Assembly (NCBI GenBank): GCA_022510905.1
Contig: JAFLSN010000012.1
Location: 1-64,000, forward strand
DNA length: 64,000 nt
Direction: 5' to 3'
Source: Treponema sp.
Lineage (GTDB): Bacteria > Spirochaetota > Spirochaetia > Treponematales > Treponemataceae
Below, in pieces: positions 45,211-54,775 of the stretch. The notes beneath the pieces were generated by a model that was given only the letters and a program-made list of their open reading frames with translations, searched no databases and had not been told where the DNA came from. Each line of letters begins with the position of its first letter. Positions within the stretch are counted from its first letter, which is position 1. Made by a program: the position numbers and the translations under genes.

Positions 45211-45600
45211 TATACGTTTTATTGCACAGCTTCTTGATAAGAGACAGCAAATCTGCAATGGTTGTACTGCCACACGCATCTTTTCAAGGACAGCATGAAT
45301 GCGGCGTAACTGCAACCGTTGAACTCGGCCGGCTATCCATTTATCGAAGTTCCCAGCTCAGAACGCTACACAAACACCAGTGGTGATTGTACCTCGTCTC
45401 GCAGATGTTCTCGCCCAGGATTGCCCTACGCAAAATAAGTTTAGTAACGGTTCACGGTGTTCCTTATTTACCCCCGCAAATGTCTGCCGCCTGCGTTAAC
45501 GTCATGTCGTTCCTAAATCGTAATAAAATCCTGTTTCTATGTTGTGTTGCAAGTCTTTGTTTATCACTAGTCAAATCTTGTTCCGAATAATTTAATTGAC
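45211..45600 (+). pseudogene. Possible decayed gene of unknown origin
   Basis: About 390 bp between prmC and carA without a convincing complete gene. Segments in different plus-strand frames look protein-like: MVVLPHASFQGQ and GVTATVELGRLS in one, TPVVIVPRLADVLAQDCPT in a second, and LVTVHGVPYLPPQMSAA in a third. The last two weakly recall the VVIPL...DG.PYLLTPQM part of CcdB-type toxins, but I would not assert this. Frameshifts would be needed to join them. Confidence 0.25.
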
Positions 45601-45628
45601 TAGAGCCTTGCAGTAGCGCATGTCACGC

Positions 45629-45657
45629 TGTACATGAAGTCAAAAAGGCGCTATACT
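45629..45657 (+). promoter_or_regulatory. carA promoter, near-leaderless
   Basis: TGTACA (45629-45634) and TATACT (45652-45657), 17-nt spacer. The carA ATG is 11 nt after the -10 box, leaving at most about 5 nt of leader and no ribosome site. Confidence 0.55.
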
Positions 45658-45668
45658 TATGCTTTAGT

Positions 45669-46997
45669 ATGGAAAATGCTAAAACACAAACAAATAAATC
45701 AGCGTGCATTGTTCTTGCAAACGGGCAGGTTTTTGAGGGAAAAGGTTTCGGGGCATCTGGTTGCATAATGGGAGAAGCTGTGTTCACCACAGGAATGAAT
45801 GGCTATATTGAAACACTCACCGACCCCAGCTACTACGGACAGATTGTTACCCAAACATTTCCACTTGTGGGAAATTACGGCATTATCCCAAAAGATTTTG
45901 AAAGCGCCGCCGTTCATATGCGCGGCTACATTGTTCGGTCTTGGTGCGAAAGTCCCTCAAACTTTCGCTGCCAGCAGACACTCAACGACTATTTAAAAGC
46001 CCAAAACATTATCGGCCTGTACGACATAGACACCCGCGCCCTTACAAAAGTGCTGCGTGAAGCCGGAGTAATGAACGCCATGATTATTTCTGGCGGCAGC
46101 GCAGAAGCTGACGAGGCCCGTTCCGCGCTTTTTAACGAGTCAAAAAAAACAGAGCTGCTAAAAAAAATCGAAGCGTACAAAATTGAACATGCTGTTGAAT
46201 CCGTTACATGCAACGCAAGCAAAATTGAAGAAAGCGCAGATTCTGTATTTGCCGAAAGTGCGGCATATCGATTTGTGCCTGTAAAATCTGACGGCACCAA
46301 AGTGAACAATCCTGCCATTGCCATGCATGACGGCAAAAACAAAAAAGTTGTGCTGTGGGACTTTGGCGCAAAAGCCAATATCAGGCGTGAACTTTTAAAA
46401 CGTGGTCTTACTGTACTAACATTGCCAAGCACAGCCACGGCACAACAAATTCTCGCAGAACAACCAGACGGAATTATGCTTTCAAATGGCCCGGGAGACC
46501 CGCAAAACAATCCGCATATCATTGCAGAACTAAAAGAATTGATAAAGCACAATATTCCTGTTTTTGGTATCTGTTTGGGGCATCAACTTCTTGCACTCGC
46601 AATGGGCGCAGACACCATAAAACTCAAATACGGACATCGCGGCGCAAACCAGCCTGTAAAACAACTGGAAACTGGACGTGTGTACATTTCATCGCAAAAT
46701 CACGGCTACGCGGTCAAAAACGAATCCCTGCCAGCAGGTGCCGTATTGAGTTTTGTGAACACCAACGATGGCACATGCGAAGGAATTACATACACAACGA
46801 TTCCGGCGTTCAGTGTGCAGTTTCATCCAGAAGCATGTTCTGGCCCGCTGGACACCAGTTTTCTGTTTGATGATTTTGTAAAACTCATCAACAACCCGCA
46901 ATGTCTCAAAAGTTTTGTAGCCACCACAGAACGCATTGACGCAATAACATATTTCGCTTCAACAGTCAACACATCCCGGCGCAGAAGGCGGATATGA
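45669..46997 (+). CDS. carA: Carbamoyl-phosphate synthase small subunit, enlarged
   Basis: A 442-residue CarA, about 60-70 longer than usual. LANGQVFEGKGFGASG and NGYIETLTDPSYYGQIV open the N-domain; the glutaminase domain has GICLGHQLLALAMG (catalytic Cys) and FHPEACSGPLDTSFLFDDF (His-Glu). Extra sequence lies at about residues 175-220 (after SVTCNASKIEES) and at the end, where about 30 residues finish in a basic RRRRRI. The final codons and TGA fall in a repeat module shared with 54.8 kb. No carB follows, so the large subunit must be elsewhere. Confidence 0.93.
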   Translation: MENAKTQTNKSACIVLANGQVFEGKGFGASGCIMGEAVFTTGMNGYIETLTDPSYYGQIVTQTFPLVGNYGIIPKDFESAAVHMRGYIVRSWCESPSNFRCQQTLNDYLKAQNIIGLYDIDTRALTKVLREAGVMNAMIISGGSAEADEARSALFNESKKTELLKKIEAYKIEHAVESVTCNASKIEESADSVFAESAAYRFVPVKSDGTKVNNPAIAMHDGKNKKVVLWDFGAKANIRRELLKRGLTVLTLPSTATAQQILAEQPDGIMLSNGPGDPQNNPHIIAELKELIKHNIPVFGICLGHQLLALAMGADTIKLKYGHRGANQPVKQLETGRVYISSQNHGYAVKNESLPAGAVLSFVNTNDGTCEGITYTTIPAFSVQFHPEACSGPLDTSFLFDDFVKLINNPQCLKSFVATTERIDAITYFASTVNTSRRRRRI

Positions 46998-47327
46998 TTT
47001 TTCTGAAATTTGATCCTTGCGCAGTGATAAATAAGCCTTTGCCAGGTATGTTGTTCTTATAATGTATTGCGGCCAAGGATTCATACCATTCCTATACTTC
47101 CAGCGATGAAAAAAGTATCAAGTTTTTTCATCGCTGGAAACGCCGTTTCGCAATGGAGTGATAAATGACAGCCAATAACCAAGTTTTGAAAAACCCGAAG
47201 TTAAAATCGGACGCGCCATCTATGAGGTTGATTTTAAACGTTCATTCAGACCCTTAATTGCGGCATGTCTTCAAGCCATGGGTCGGCTTTGCAGAAGTTC
47301 GGTATGTATCCTTTCCGCACGAATCAA
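46987..47327 (+). repeat. Composite repeat element: module, two hairpins, repeat tail
   Basis: Three blocks in order. 46987-47091 (GGCGGATATGATTTTTCTG to ATTCATACCATTC) matches 54819-54931. 47098-47244 is copy 2 of the two-hairpin module, with a perfect 15-bp stem (47100-47114 and 47123-47137, loop GTATCAAG) and a second stem TTAAAATC/GATTTTAA. 47261-47327 is the middle and tail of the main repeat (GGCTTTGCAGAAGTTCGG to CTTTCCGCACGAATCAA). Fills the carA to EF-hand gene gap; 47328-47480 shows nothing else. Confidence 0.75.
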
Positions 47328-47480
47328 AGGCACAAACTCAGAAACAGAAAAATCAGTTCACAACTGTTATGCAAATGGCTTACACAAAGTGCTCGGCTGT
47401 GTATGCACAAAACGGCCTCCATATACAAAAAACGTCATACGGAAGCTGTTTTACGGTGCATATAATTTATTCCGCAGTTG

Positions 47481-49697
47481 CTAAGACTCGATTTTTTTTG
47501 TAAAAAATGAGGGGATTGTCTTTGTAAAGAAATTCTTTGCATTTTCCACCGCACTAAAAATATCACCGCTTTTTACAACCAGCACCACAGCTCCAACAAC
47601 CGCCGCAAGCAAAATCACGCACAAAATCACACGCTTAACAGGAAAGCTTTTTTGCGCGTACGGGTCAAAGCCGTTCAGCTTGGAACCTTTTGGACGAGAG
47701 CCGGTTTGTGTAAGCAATGTTCCCAGCGGAATGTTGATTTTAACGTTTCCGTTTACTGCCCAGCCGGATGCGTCCAAAATTGGAGCAATGTTACGTTGGC
47801 GCAGCTTCATCCAGGCAAGAATCATTGACGGCAAAGAAATAATCAGCAAAAGTCCGATTATAAAAACCGGGGGCATCCACCACTGCTTGAATATGAGCGC
47901 AAGAATTGAACTGATAACAGCGGCAAAACCGGAAATGGCCACACCCAGCGCAGCAATGGTACCCACATCAAACATTTTTTTTGCGGACTCGGCAGTTTGA
48001 TTTGGAATTGCCTGGTCTGGCTTTTCAACCGCGCTGCTCATCTGGGCAGTTACTTTGTTTTCTGCAGTGGCAGCGGCCTTTGCCGCACGTTCCTGAACCA
48101 TGCGCGCCAGTTTTTTGTACGGACTCCAAAACGCTTCACGTATGCTGATAGGATTTTCTACAATCTTGGTAATTGTGGCATCCCAGTCCCGGCCCTGCCG
48201 GTCAATAAAAAGGCCATTTCGTCCAACAATCAAATTGTCACGGCTGCCGGCACTTACCATTGCGGCAATGCTCATGGTTTCAGCATTTTCGGGGCGTGTA
48301 CATGTGCAGTACAGCAGATAACATTGCGAGAGTGGTGACATGCTTGCATGTTTTGCCGCATCGGTCACCTTAAAACACAATTCGCAAGACCGGCCATCAA
48401 TGTACAATGTACCGCACTGAAAAATTGCGCACTCTTCTGAACCATAAAAATGTTCAAAGGACACAAAGTTTTTGAGCAGACGCACAAAATCACGGCGGAA
48501 TAAAATCATCTTGCGCAGGTCAAGTGTTGCAAGCGCAATAGGAGGATGTTTTTCTTCTTCATCAAGATATGCAGCGATGAGAGTTTCTGCATCCGAGGCA
48601 AGAATCTCATACATCCGTTCAAGGCTCAGATTTCCAGCTGAATTTTCAGGACGAGCCGCATACCAAGCCATATACGGAGCAAAGTCAGCTTCAATTTTTC
48701 GCCATTCCGATTCAGAAAGGCTGGACTTTTCTTTGCCAAACAGGGCGGCAACAACGCCAGCAGAAAAGGCATCCATGTCAGCACGCCAAGCGGGATTGAC
48801 TGCCTCACCCAGCGACAACGTTCCATCGGCAGAAGCCCGCGCAAGTGGCAACAGGGCAAGCTGTTCGGGAACAAGCTCATTTTCTTCTGTAAAAACTTCT
48901 TCCTCTTTTTTTCGCAAAACCGCGGCCACATCATTGTTGTAATAATCAATAGAACAGCGCAGATAGTAATCGTTGATTTTATCCCGCACTTTCATATATG
49001 CGGAAGCGGCGGCATCTGTCTCATACTTCAAAAAGAAAATTTCGGACGCATTGCTTTGGGCATTTTCACGCCATTCTTTTATGGCACGGAGGTCGTTAAA
49101 AAAAGAGGCGAACTGTTCCCGCGTAACTCCTTTAACACCGCTTATGTCATCAGCGCCACCTGTGCATGCAATAATATCTTTGATAACAGAAACGGAAAGG
49201 TCATCTTTTGCGGCGTCAGGGGGAAGCACGCCATCGCCATTGAAAACGGAAGGCGAAAACAGTTTTTCCTGCACAGAAACGTCATCAAGTGAAATAGAAG
49301 TGGCATCGGGTTTTTCAACAATGTTCAAAACTGAAATCGCAGAATCATGCGGCGAATGTCCACACGCAAAAAGTTCATCGCTCAGCGCATCAATCGGAAT
49401 AGAATCGCCTTCGCTCATAATAACATCGGGGCGCTTAAAATATTTTTTAATAAATGAAACAGCTTCAAGGATTTCGGGAACACGAACACGTCCGTTTTTG
49501 TCGGTATCGAGCAACGACAGCGTTTCTTCACTGAATTCCAGACCTTTTACCGGGCAGGTGAGCGCAATCCACAATTTTGGATCAAGCTTGTCCAAATTCA
49601 AAATATCATCAATAGAAGTGATTTGCAGCTGAACCAAACCGCCGGTCTGAATAAAATGCCAAACATGTCCGCTTGTGTTGATTGTTGTTGCTTTCAT
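47481..49697 (-). CDS. Large membrane protein with an EF-hand motif
   Basis: A 738-residue protein starting MKATTINTSGHVWHFIQTGG behind an AAGGA site. Residues about 60-80 include LDTDKNGRVRVPEIL, a good EF-hand calcium loop (D-x-D-x-N-G). The middle 500 residues are soluble and acidic. Near the C-terminus two hydrophobic hairpins (about 570-645) and a last helix (about 690-712, VILCVILLAAVVGAVVLVV) suggest membrane insertion. It belongs to a family of similar large proteins in spirochetes and gut bacteria whose role I do not know. Confidence 0.75.
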   Translation of the reverse strand: MKATTINTSGHVWHFIQTGGLVQLQITSIDDILNLDKLDPKLWIALTCPVKGLEFSEETLSLLDTDKNGRVRVPEILEAVSFIKKYFKRPDVIMSEGDSIPIDALSDELFACGHSPHDSAISVLNIVEKPDATSISLDDVSVQEKLFSPSVFNGDGVLPPDAAKDDLSVSVIKDIIACTGGADDISGVKGVTREQFASFFNDLRAIKEWRENAQSNASEIFFLKYETDAAASAYMKVRDKINDYYLRCSIDYYNNDVAAVLRKKEEEVFTEENELVPEQLALLPLARASADGTLSLGEAVNPAWRADMDAFSAGVVAALFGKEKSSLSESEWRKIEADFAPYMAWYAARPENSAGNLSLERMYEILASDAETLIAAYLDEEEKHPPIALATLDLRKMILFRRDFVRLLKNFVSFEHFYGSEECAIFQCGTLYIDGRSCELCFKVTDAAKHASMSPLSQCYLLYCTCTRPENAETMSIAAMVSAGSRDNLIVGRNGLFIDRQGRDWDATITKIVENPISIREAFWSPYKKLARMVQERAAKAAATAENKVTAQMSSAVEKPDQAIPNQTAESAKKMFDVGTIAALGVAISGFAAVISSILALIFKQWWMPPVFIIGLLLIISLPSMILAWMKLRQRNIAPILDASGWAVNGNVKINIPLGTLLTQTGSRPKGSKLNGFDPYAQKSFPVKRVILCVILLAAVVGAVVLVVKSGDIFSAVENAKNFFTKTIPSFFTKKIES

Positions 49698-49832
49698 GAA
49701 GATTTTCCTTTTTGTGTGCTCTGCAAATCGCAAGCAACATTTTTTTTGATTGTAAGCAAATGTTTATAAGCTGTCAATTCATTTTACAACGGGCCGGCGC
49801 CGCGTTTTAACAAAACATGCCAGCCTAAAGAG

Positions 49833-52226
49833 CTACACAGTTGAAGGAAGTACATTCATAATATCAAGAGCACCATCGGAAAGGCGGGCTGTGTACTGTT
49901 TGCCTTGATAACGAATAAGCAAATCTTCCACATACTTCGTGTCGGCCTTGGTGTACAGCCGCGCACCAGAAATTGTACCGTTTTTCCAAGAAATATCAGC
50001 TTGAATATTGCCTTTGAGCGACACACCTCGCAGCGAGCCGTGTTTCCATTCCACAGGCAGCGCGGGAAGCAGCGTTATATTCACCACGGAATCTATAAGA
50101 GAGCTTTGCACAATCATGCGAGTTATGGCGGCAAGAGCTGCAAAATTTTCTTGAAGGCACAATTCTGTGCGAGCTCCGTTTGTTGTACACAGGTTGGAGG
50201 CCGTTTTTGCTGCAAACATTTCTGCAAGCAGCAATGAAGCTTGTTCAGTTTCATGCAGAGAAACAAGCGCATTTATAATCCAAGACTGCCAGCCTTCTGT
50301 GCCATCAGATACCGTTTTTAGCCGATTAAAGATAGTGCTCCGTGCCGCCTGCGCAAGTTCCGGAGAGTGCTCATCATCGATACATTCCTGCGGAAACAAG
50401 GCATACAGCTGGCTGATATAGCGGCTGGTCTTGGGTTCAGGATGTTCATTTGAAATCCACTCACGAAGCAGACCGTCAGCAGTCTGCACCGGCGGCTCAA
50501 ATTTTTCGAGAATCCCAGAAAAATTCGCAATGTCCTGGTCAAGCGATGAAATGTTTAAATCTTTGGCGCTCTGCAATGTGGCACGGAACAGATGCTCCAG
50601 AATGCGGTTGTCCATATCGGCACCCTTGCACAGTGCCACCGATTCCCCGAAAAACGACTGCCAGAAGTTATACGGAGAAACAGACGGAGAAAGGAACACG
50701 GTTTTGCCGTCAGGTGAAGAAATCAAAAAATCACAAAAAAAGCGACACAATTCTTTTAAAACCGGAAATTGTTTATGGAGGAATTTTTTGTCCATTGTGT
50801 ATTCATAGTGGGTGCGGATATGCGTTGCAAGCCACGCAGCGCCAAGCAGCCAATATGCCTCCGATTCATCTGTGCCCTGCGGCGCGCTTGATGCCCACAA
50901 ATCCGTGGCGTGATGGGCAACAGAACCTCTGCTTCCATACATCAGATACGCAGTTCTTTTACCGCGCCGATACAGTCTGAATAAAAGCTGCAAAAGGCTG
51001 TCTTCACATTCGCTGAGTCCGCACAAATGCGTGGGCCAGTAGCACATCTGCAACGGTCCGTTCAACTGATAACGGCAATCGGAATTGTTATACACAGATG
51101 TGTTCCACAAACCACGAGTTGTAACAGGCAACGTTCCTGGAGCTCTGGCGCTAGATATAAAAAGATAACGGCAGAAGTTCCAATAAAGCGTGGCAAATTC
51201 CAGGCTGTCTGAATGGCAGGCGCGAAGTTCATCTGTCGGCAGTTTGGCCAGCTCAGTTTCTTGTGCATCGCCATCCCCAGAAAAAAGAGAAAATGATGCG
51301 CGTTCGTACCAGTGGCTGTATTCCGCAATGTGGGCTGCTTTGATTTCAGAATACGGAGCGCCTGTGGCAAAACAGATATTTTTAAGCGCCATGTCAATGC
51401 ACCAAGTTGTAAGTGAATCTGCCTTGCGGTGCACGTTGCCGCCTTTTCGTGCATAGCGCTTGTTTCTCCATGCACCTTGCACATCGATGTACACAGTGGC
51501 TTCGTCAGCATTTTCAACAATCAGATACTCCCCCCGGGTATACACTTTGCCACCCGAAGCAAGTGCCGTGGCCATTGCCACAAACGGAACGCCGTGGGTG
51601 TCTTCCATAACGATAGTGTCTTCCGTGAGCGCAATCTTCCTGCTGACCCATGGCCCTCGTTCAAAATGCACTTTAAAAGAAATACTTTTTGGTATTGAAG
51701 CCGCCACATGCACCACGAGTACGTTCGTTGTTGCAGAAACAAATGTCTCGCGTGTGTATGTAATGCTGCTGCCGCTGGTGTTGTTTGAAAAATAAGCCGT
51801 GCTAGGACTGGAACTTTCAGTAGAAAATGTTGTGGTTGCTATGGCAGTTTCCAAATCAAGCTCACGGCGATAGTCAAATGGAGATGCAAAAGATCCGCTC
51901 GATTCATTTTTTAAAAAATCAATCTGCACAGTTCCTGCGGATTGGTACACAGCACTTTCTGTGGGAATGCCCAGCAATACTTCAGAGGCAAGCGCCCGAG
52001 CTTCAGCAATGCGGCCTTTTGAGATAAGCTCCTGCACATCTTTTATTGAAGTGGCCCCTGCGCGGTTGTTGCGATCATGGTAAGGCCCTGACCACACCGA
52101 TTCTTCGTTTAGGTGAATGACTTCGTTTGTGGCCCCGCCAAAAACCAAAGCACCCAAACGTCCGTTACCAAGGGGAAGTGCGCTGCCAATGTCTGTTGCG
52201 GCTGAGGTATACCAAAGCGTATTCAT
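49833..52226 (-). CDS. Glycoside hydrolase family 95 (fucosidase/galactosidase type), cytoplasmic
   Basis: A 797-residue protein. The start MNTLWYTSAATDIGSALPLGNGRLGALVFGGA and HLNEESVWSGPYHDRNN are the GH95 N-terminal signature. The catalytic (alpha/alpha)6 barrel segment reads LNGPLQMCYWPTHLCGLSECE, where QMNYWP is usual, with two extra residues before it, and HHATDLWASSAPQGTDESEAYWLLGAAWLATHI follows. GH95 enzymes act on alpha-1,2-L-fucosides or L-galactosides, including plant cell wall polymers. No signal peptide, so it would work on imported oligosaccharides, like the pectinesterase. Confidence 0.85.
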   Translation of the reverse strand: MNTLWYTSAATDIGSALPLGNGRLGALVFGGATNEVIHLNEESVWSGPYHDRNNRAGATSIKDVQELISKGRIAEARALASEVLLGIPTESAVYQSAGTVQIDFLKNESSGSFASPFDYRRELDLETAIATTTFSTESSSPSTAYFSNNTSGSSITYTRETFVSATTNVLVVHVAASIPKSISFKVHFERGPWVSRKIALTEDTIVMEDTHGVPFVAMATALASGGKVYTRGEYLIVENADEATVYIDVQGAWRNKRYARKGGNVHRKADSLTTWCIDMALKNICFATGAPYSEIKAAHIAEYSHWYERASFSLFSGDGDAQETELAKLPTDELRACHSDSLEFATLYWNFCRYLFISSARAPGTLPVTTRGLWNTSVYNNSDCRYQLNGPLQMCYWPTHLCGLSECEDSLLQLLFRLYRRGKRTAYLMYGSRGSVAHHATDLWASSAPQGTDESEAYWLLGAAWLATHIRTHYEYTMDKKFLHKQFPVLKELCRFFCDFLISSPDGKTVFLSPSVSPYNFWQSFFGESVALCKGADMDNRILEHLFRATLQSAKDLNISSLDQDIANFSGILEKFEPPVQTADGLLREWISNEHPEPKTSRYISQLYALFPQECIDDEHSPELAQAARSTIFNRLKTVSDGTEGWQSWIINALVSLHETEQASLLLAEMFAAKTASNLCTTNGARTELCLQENFAALAAITRMIVQSSLIDSVVNITLLPALPVEWKHGSLRGVSLKGNIQADISWKNGTISGARLYTKADTKYVEDLLIRYQGKQYTARLSDGALDIMNVLPSTV

Positions 52227-52232
52227 GGTGCA

Positions 52233-52261
52233 ATCATACCATATCTTTGTAAAATCAACAA
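52233..52261 (-). promoter_or_regulatory. GH95 gene promoter, leaderless layout
   Basis: Minus strand TTGTTG (52256-52261) and TATGAT (52233-52238), 17-nt spacer, 6 nt before ATG 52226; no ribosome site. Confidence 0.55.
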
Positions 52262-52326
52262 CCGCCATTTATAAAAGGGCATCGTATACAATTTAATGCT
52301 GTCCGGCCATGTCCAGACAGAGCGCG

Positions 52327-53070
52327 TCACTTTTTTTCTTCGTTGATTTGTTCACCGTCAAGAATATAGATAACGTGGTTGCACATTTTTACAATGCGCT
52401 GGTCATGTGTAGAAAACACAAATGTCGTATTCAGTTCTGAATTCAGTTTTTTCATCAATTCCAAAATCTGTTCGCCATTTTTTGAATCAAGGTTTGCGGT
52501 AGGTTCATCTGCCATGATAAGCGGCGCTTTTGTTACCAGCGCACGGGCAATGGCAACACGTTGGCGCTGCCCACCGGAAAGCTCGGACGGCTTGTGCGTT
52601 TTCCATGCTGTCAGCCCAACGGTTTCTATCAGATAATTTATCCATTCTTCACGTTCCGCGCGATTCATTTTTAAATCCATGCCGGCAGAACTTTTTGCAA
52701 TGTCAAGCGGAAGTTCCACATTTTCGTACACGTTCAGCACTGGCACCAGATTGAAATTCTGAAAGATGAATCCCAGATGGGTGCTGCGCAGCGCGGTGAT
52801 TCGCCTGTCAAGCTTTGCAGGAATTTTGTTCCCATCTGGAAGCTCAAATCCTTCGTACACGTTTATGCCGTCAAGAATAATTTCGCCAGAAGACGGAAGG
52901 TCGATGAGCCCCATCAAATTGAGCAGCGTTGATTTTCCTGAACCCGATGGACCAGAGATAGCCGCAAATTCACCTTTTTCAATATTAAAATTGACATTCT
53001 TAACCGCAGGAACAAAAACACGACCCATATGGTATTTTTTGCTCACATTCCGCAACGCAATAATACTCAT
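52327..53070 (-). CDS. LolD/MacB-type ABC transporter ATPase
   Basis: A 247-residue ATPase: Walker A GPSGSGKSTLLNLMG, Q-loop FIFQNFNLVPVLNVYENVELPL, signature LSGGQRQRVAIARAL, Walker B LIMADEPTANLD, and FVFSTHD. This Q-loop to ENVELPL layout is typical of LolD/MacB/FtsE-like exporters that work on lipoproteins, peptides or antimicrobials. No permease gene is adjacent, so the partner is elsewhere. Confidence 0.9.
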   Translation of the reverse strand: MSIIALRNVSKKYHMGRVFVPAVKNVNFNIEKGEFAAISGPSGSGKSTLLNLMGLIDLPSSGEIILDGINVYEGFELPDGNKIPAKLDRRITALRSTHLGFIFQNFNLVPVLNVYENVELPLDIAKSSAGMDLKMNRAEREEWINYLIETVGLTAWKTHKPSELSGGQRQRVAIARALVTKAPLIMADEPTANLDSKNGEQILELMKKLNSELNTTFVFSTHDQRIVKMCNHVIYILDGEQINEEKK

Positions 53071-53076
53071 GGCACC

Positions 53077-53106
53077 AGTATACCACAAAATCTACGATAA
53101 GCACAA
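53077..53106 (-). promoter_or_regulatory. Promoter of the LolD-type ATPase gene, leaderless layout
   Basis: Minus strand TTGTGC (53101-53106) and TATACT (53077-53082), 18-nt spacer; 6 nt (GGTGCC) then ATG 53070. No ribosome site. Confidence 0.6.
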
Positions 53107-53122
53107 TAAAATTCTAGCTCGG

Positions 53123-53211
53123 AATCAACACAGTCCAACGCAGAAACAAGGCTTCAAGCCGGGAGCTGGCTTTGCAAGGTGCACGACATGTACCCTTTCC
53201 GCACGAATCAA
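53123..53211 (+). repeat. Interspersed repeat copy H (full length)
   Basis: Complete copy useful as the reference: head AATCAACACAGTCCAACGCA, middle AACAAGGCTTCAAGCCGGG and GCTGGCTTTGCAAGGTGC, tail TACCCTTTCCGCACGAATCA. Located between the divergent LolD-type and TetR genes. Confidence 0.85.
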
Positions 53212-53286
53212 GCAGAGATTTTACGCATAAACCGCAGGGTTTACAAATGCGTGGCAATCGGTGTACACTGGATTTGTGAGGTATCC

Positions 53287-53940
53287 ATGCCAGAAAAAAA
53301 GACCAAGGATGAAATTATCCGCGCGTTGCTGGACACGGCGTTTTTTCGTTCCACGGGGGCAACCAGTCTTTCCCATGTTGCAACGCAGCTTTCGCTCAAA
53401 AAGGCATCGTTGTACAATCACTTTAACAGCCGCGACGATTTGCTCGCCCAGACCATGCAGATGTGCGCAAGTTATATTGACGAAATCACCTTCATTCCAA
53501 AAAACACTGCTTATGTGGCACAAAAATATTCTGCGGAAGTTGTGCTCAAAGGCATTGCAAACCGATACTTCAAAATGCACGAAAAAGCGCCGCTCTTTCA
53601 GGTGTACACATTTGTTGAAAGCCAAAAATATTTTGTGGCAGAAGCCGCCGACATTGTAAAAAAAGAACATCAAAAACTGATTGACCAAACAAAAATAGTG
53701 CTTGAAGCGCTCCGTGCAAAAAAAAAGCTTTCGCTTCGTGCAGAACAGATTCCTGCTGCGGCAGACTGGTTTTGCTCTGGCATAACCGATGCGCTCAATA
53801 GATATTTGCTGGAACGCAAGCAGGTAATCATGCATAATCCTGCCACAGGAGAAGGCGAGCTATTTTCAGTACCTGTTGACGAACAGATGCTCAAAACCGC
53901 TGAAACGTTTGTGCACAATTTTATTGTGATGATTTCTTAA
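53287..53940 (+). CDS. TetR-family regulator
   Basis: A 217-residue regulator. The N-terminal HTH (TKDEIIRALLDTAFFRSTGATSLSHVATQLSLKKASLYNHFNSRDDLLAQTM) is clearly TetR. The C-terminal ligand domain is helical and unassigned. ATG 53287 follows GAGG; TTTACA (53240-53245) and TACACT (53264-53269) with an 18-nt spacer look like its promoter. It diverges from the LolD-type ATPase and could regulate it. Confidence 0.9.
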   Translation: MPEKKTKDEIIRALLDTAFFRSTGATSLSHVATQLSLKKASLYNHFNSRDDLLAQTMQMCASYIDEITFIPKNTAYVAQKYSAEVVLKGIANRYFKMHEKAPLFQVYTFVESQKYFVAEAADIVKKEHQKLIDQTKIVLEALRAKKKLSLRAEQIPAAADWFCSGITDALNRYLLERKQVIMHNPATGEGELFSVPVDEQMLKTAETFVHNFIVMIS

Positions 53941-54291
53941 ACGCTGTCAGATTTATATGAATACACACATCTGTTTTTGCCGTTCAGCATCTACTCTAAT
54001 GGCAGACTGAATCCGTAACGAAATATGTTCCATACGTTAGAATAAAAGCTAGTCGAACGCGGCATACTGCATGAACCAATTTTGCCCAAGTTATGGATTT
54101 GGCACGCCCGCAATTTTTATTTGCCGCATCCGTGGCGACATACCTATGTGCGCTTTTTTACTTCATTCATTCTGACAAGTATTATTGAATATTTTACCAG
54201 CAGGCTTTTGGAAAAACTGTTCCATGCCAAAAGAAGTGGAACCATTCCAACAATTTTTGTAACATTAATGGCAAAGTCAGATTCCGATAAA

Positions 54292-54379
54292 AATCAACAC
54301 ATCCCAACGCAAAAGCAAAGCTCAAGGCTAAAGGGTGGCTTTGCAGAAGCACAGCATGTATCCCTTCCGCAAGAATAAA
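54292..54379 (+). repeat. Interspersed repeat copy I (full length)
   Basis: Head AATCAACACATCCCAACGCA, middle AAAGCTCAAGGCTAAAGGG and TGGCTTTGCAGAAGCACAGC, tail ATCCCTTCCGCAAGAATAAA. The surrounding gap 53941-54557 holds nothing else I recognise. Confidence 0.85.
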
Positions 54380-54557
54380 TTCAGCGCAAAACCTACGATT
54401 CGCGGAAAAGAACGATGAACACCGCCCCAAGCGATTATCCGCAATATTCAGCAAAGAATTTCCAACAACGCTGAAACATGCACGGCTTAGCGTGCAGGCA
54501 TGAAGCGTGCAAGGCCGCACAACAGGCAAAAAAGCGGGCCAAGCAGCCCAAAACGGC

Positions 54558-54587
54558 TTGACCAAACAGTGTGTTTCCTGTTATGAT
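54558..54587 (+). promoter_or_regulatory. Promoter of tRNA-Ala
   Basis: TTGACC (54558-54563) and TATGAT (54582-54587), 18-nt spacer, 12 nt before the tRNA 5' end. Confidence 0.6.
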
Positions 54588-54599
54588 ACTTTTACATAT

Positions 54600-54673
<74 letters not shown>

Positions 54674-54678
54674 CAACG

Positions 54679-54708
54679 GCCCGAACTTGTTTCGGGTTTT
54701 TGTTTTTT
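54679..54708 (+). terminator. Rho-independent terminator after tRNA-Ala
   Basis: CCCGAA (54680-54685) pairs with TTCGGG (54691-54696), followed by TTTTTGTTTTTT. Confidence 0.85.
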
Positions 54709-54775
54709 AAATTGGTAAAACAAACATCACCAGTGTTGTGGTATGCAGAAATAAATGTTCCGTATGTCCGCTTAA

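Noticed and set aside
45387-45590. 67-codon frame as an intact gene
   Set aside because: No ribosome site and no recognised family; listed only as part of a possible decayed region.
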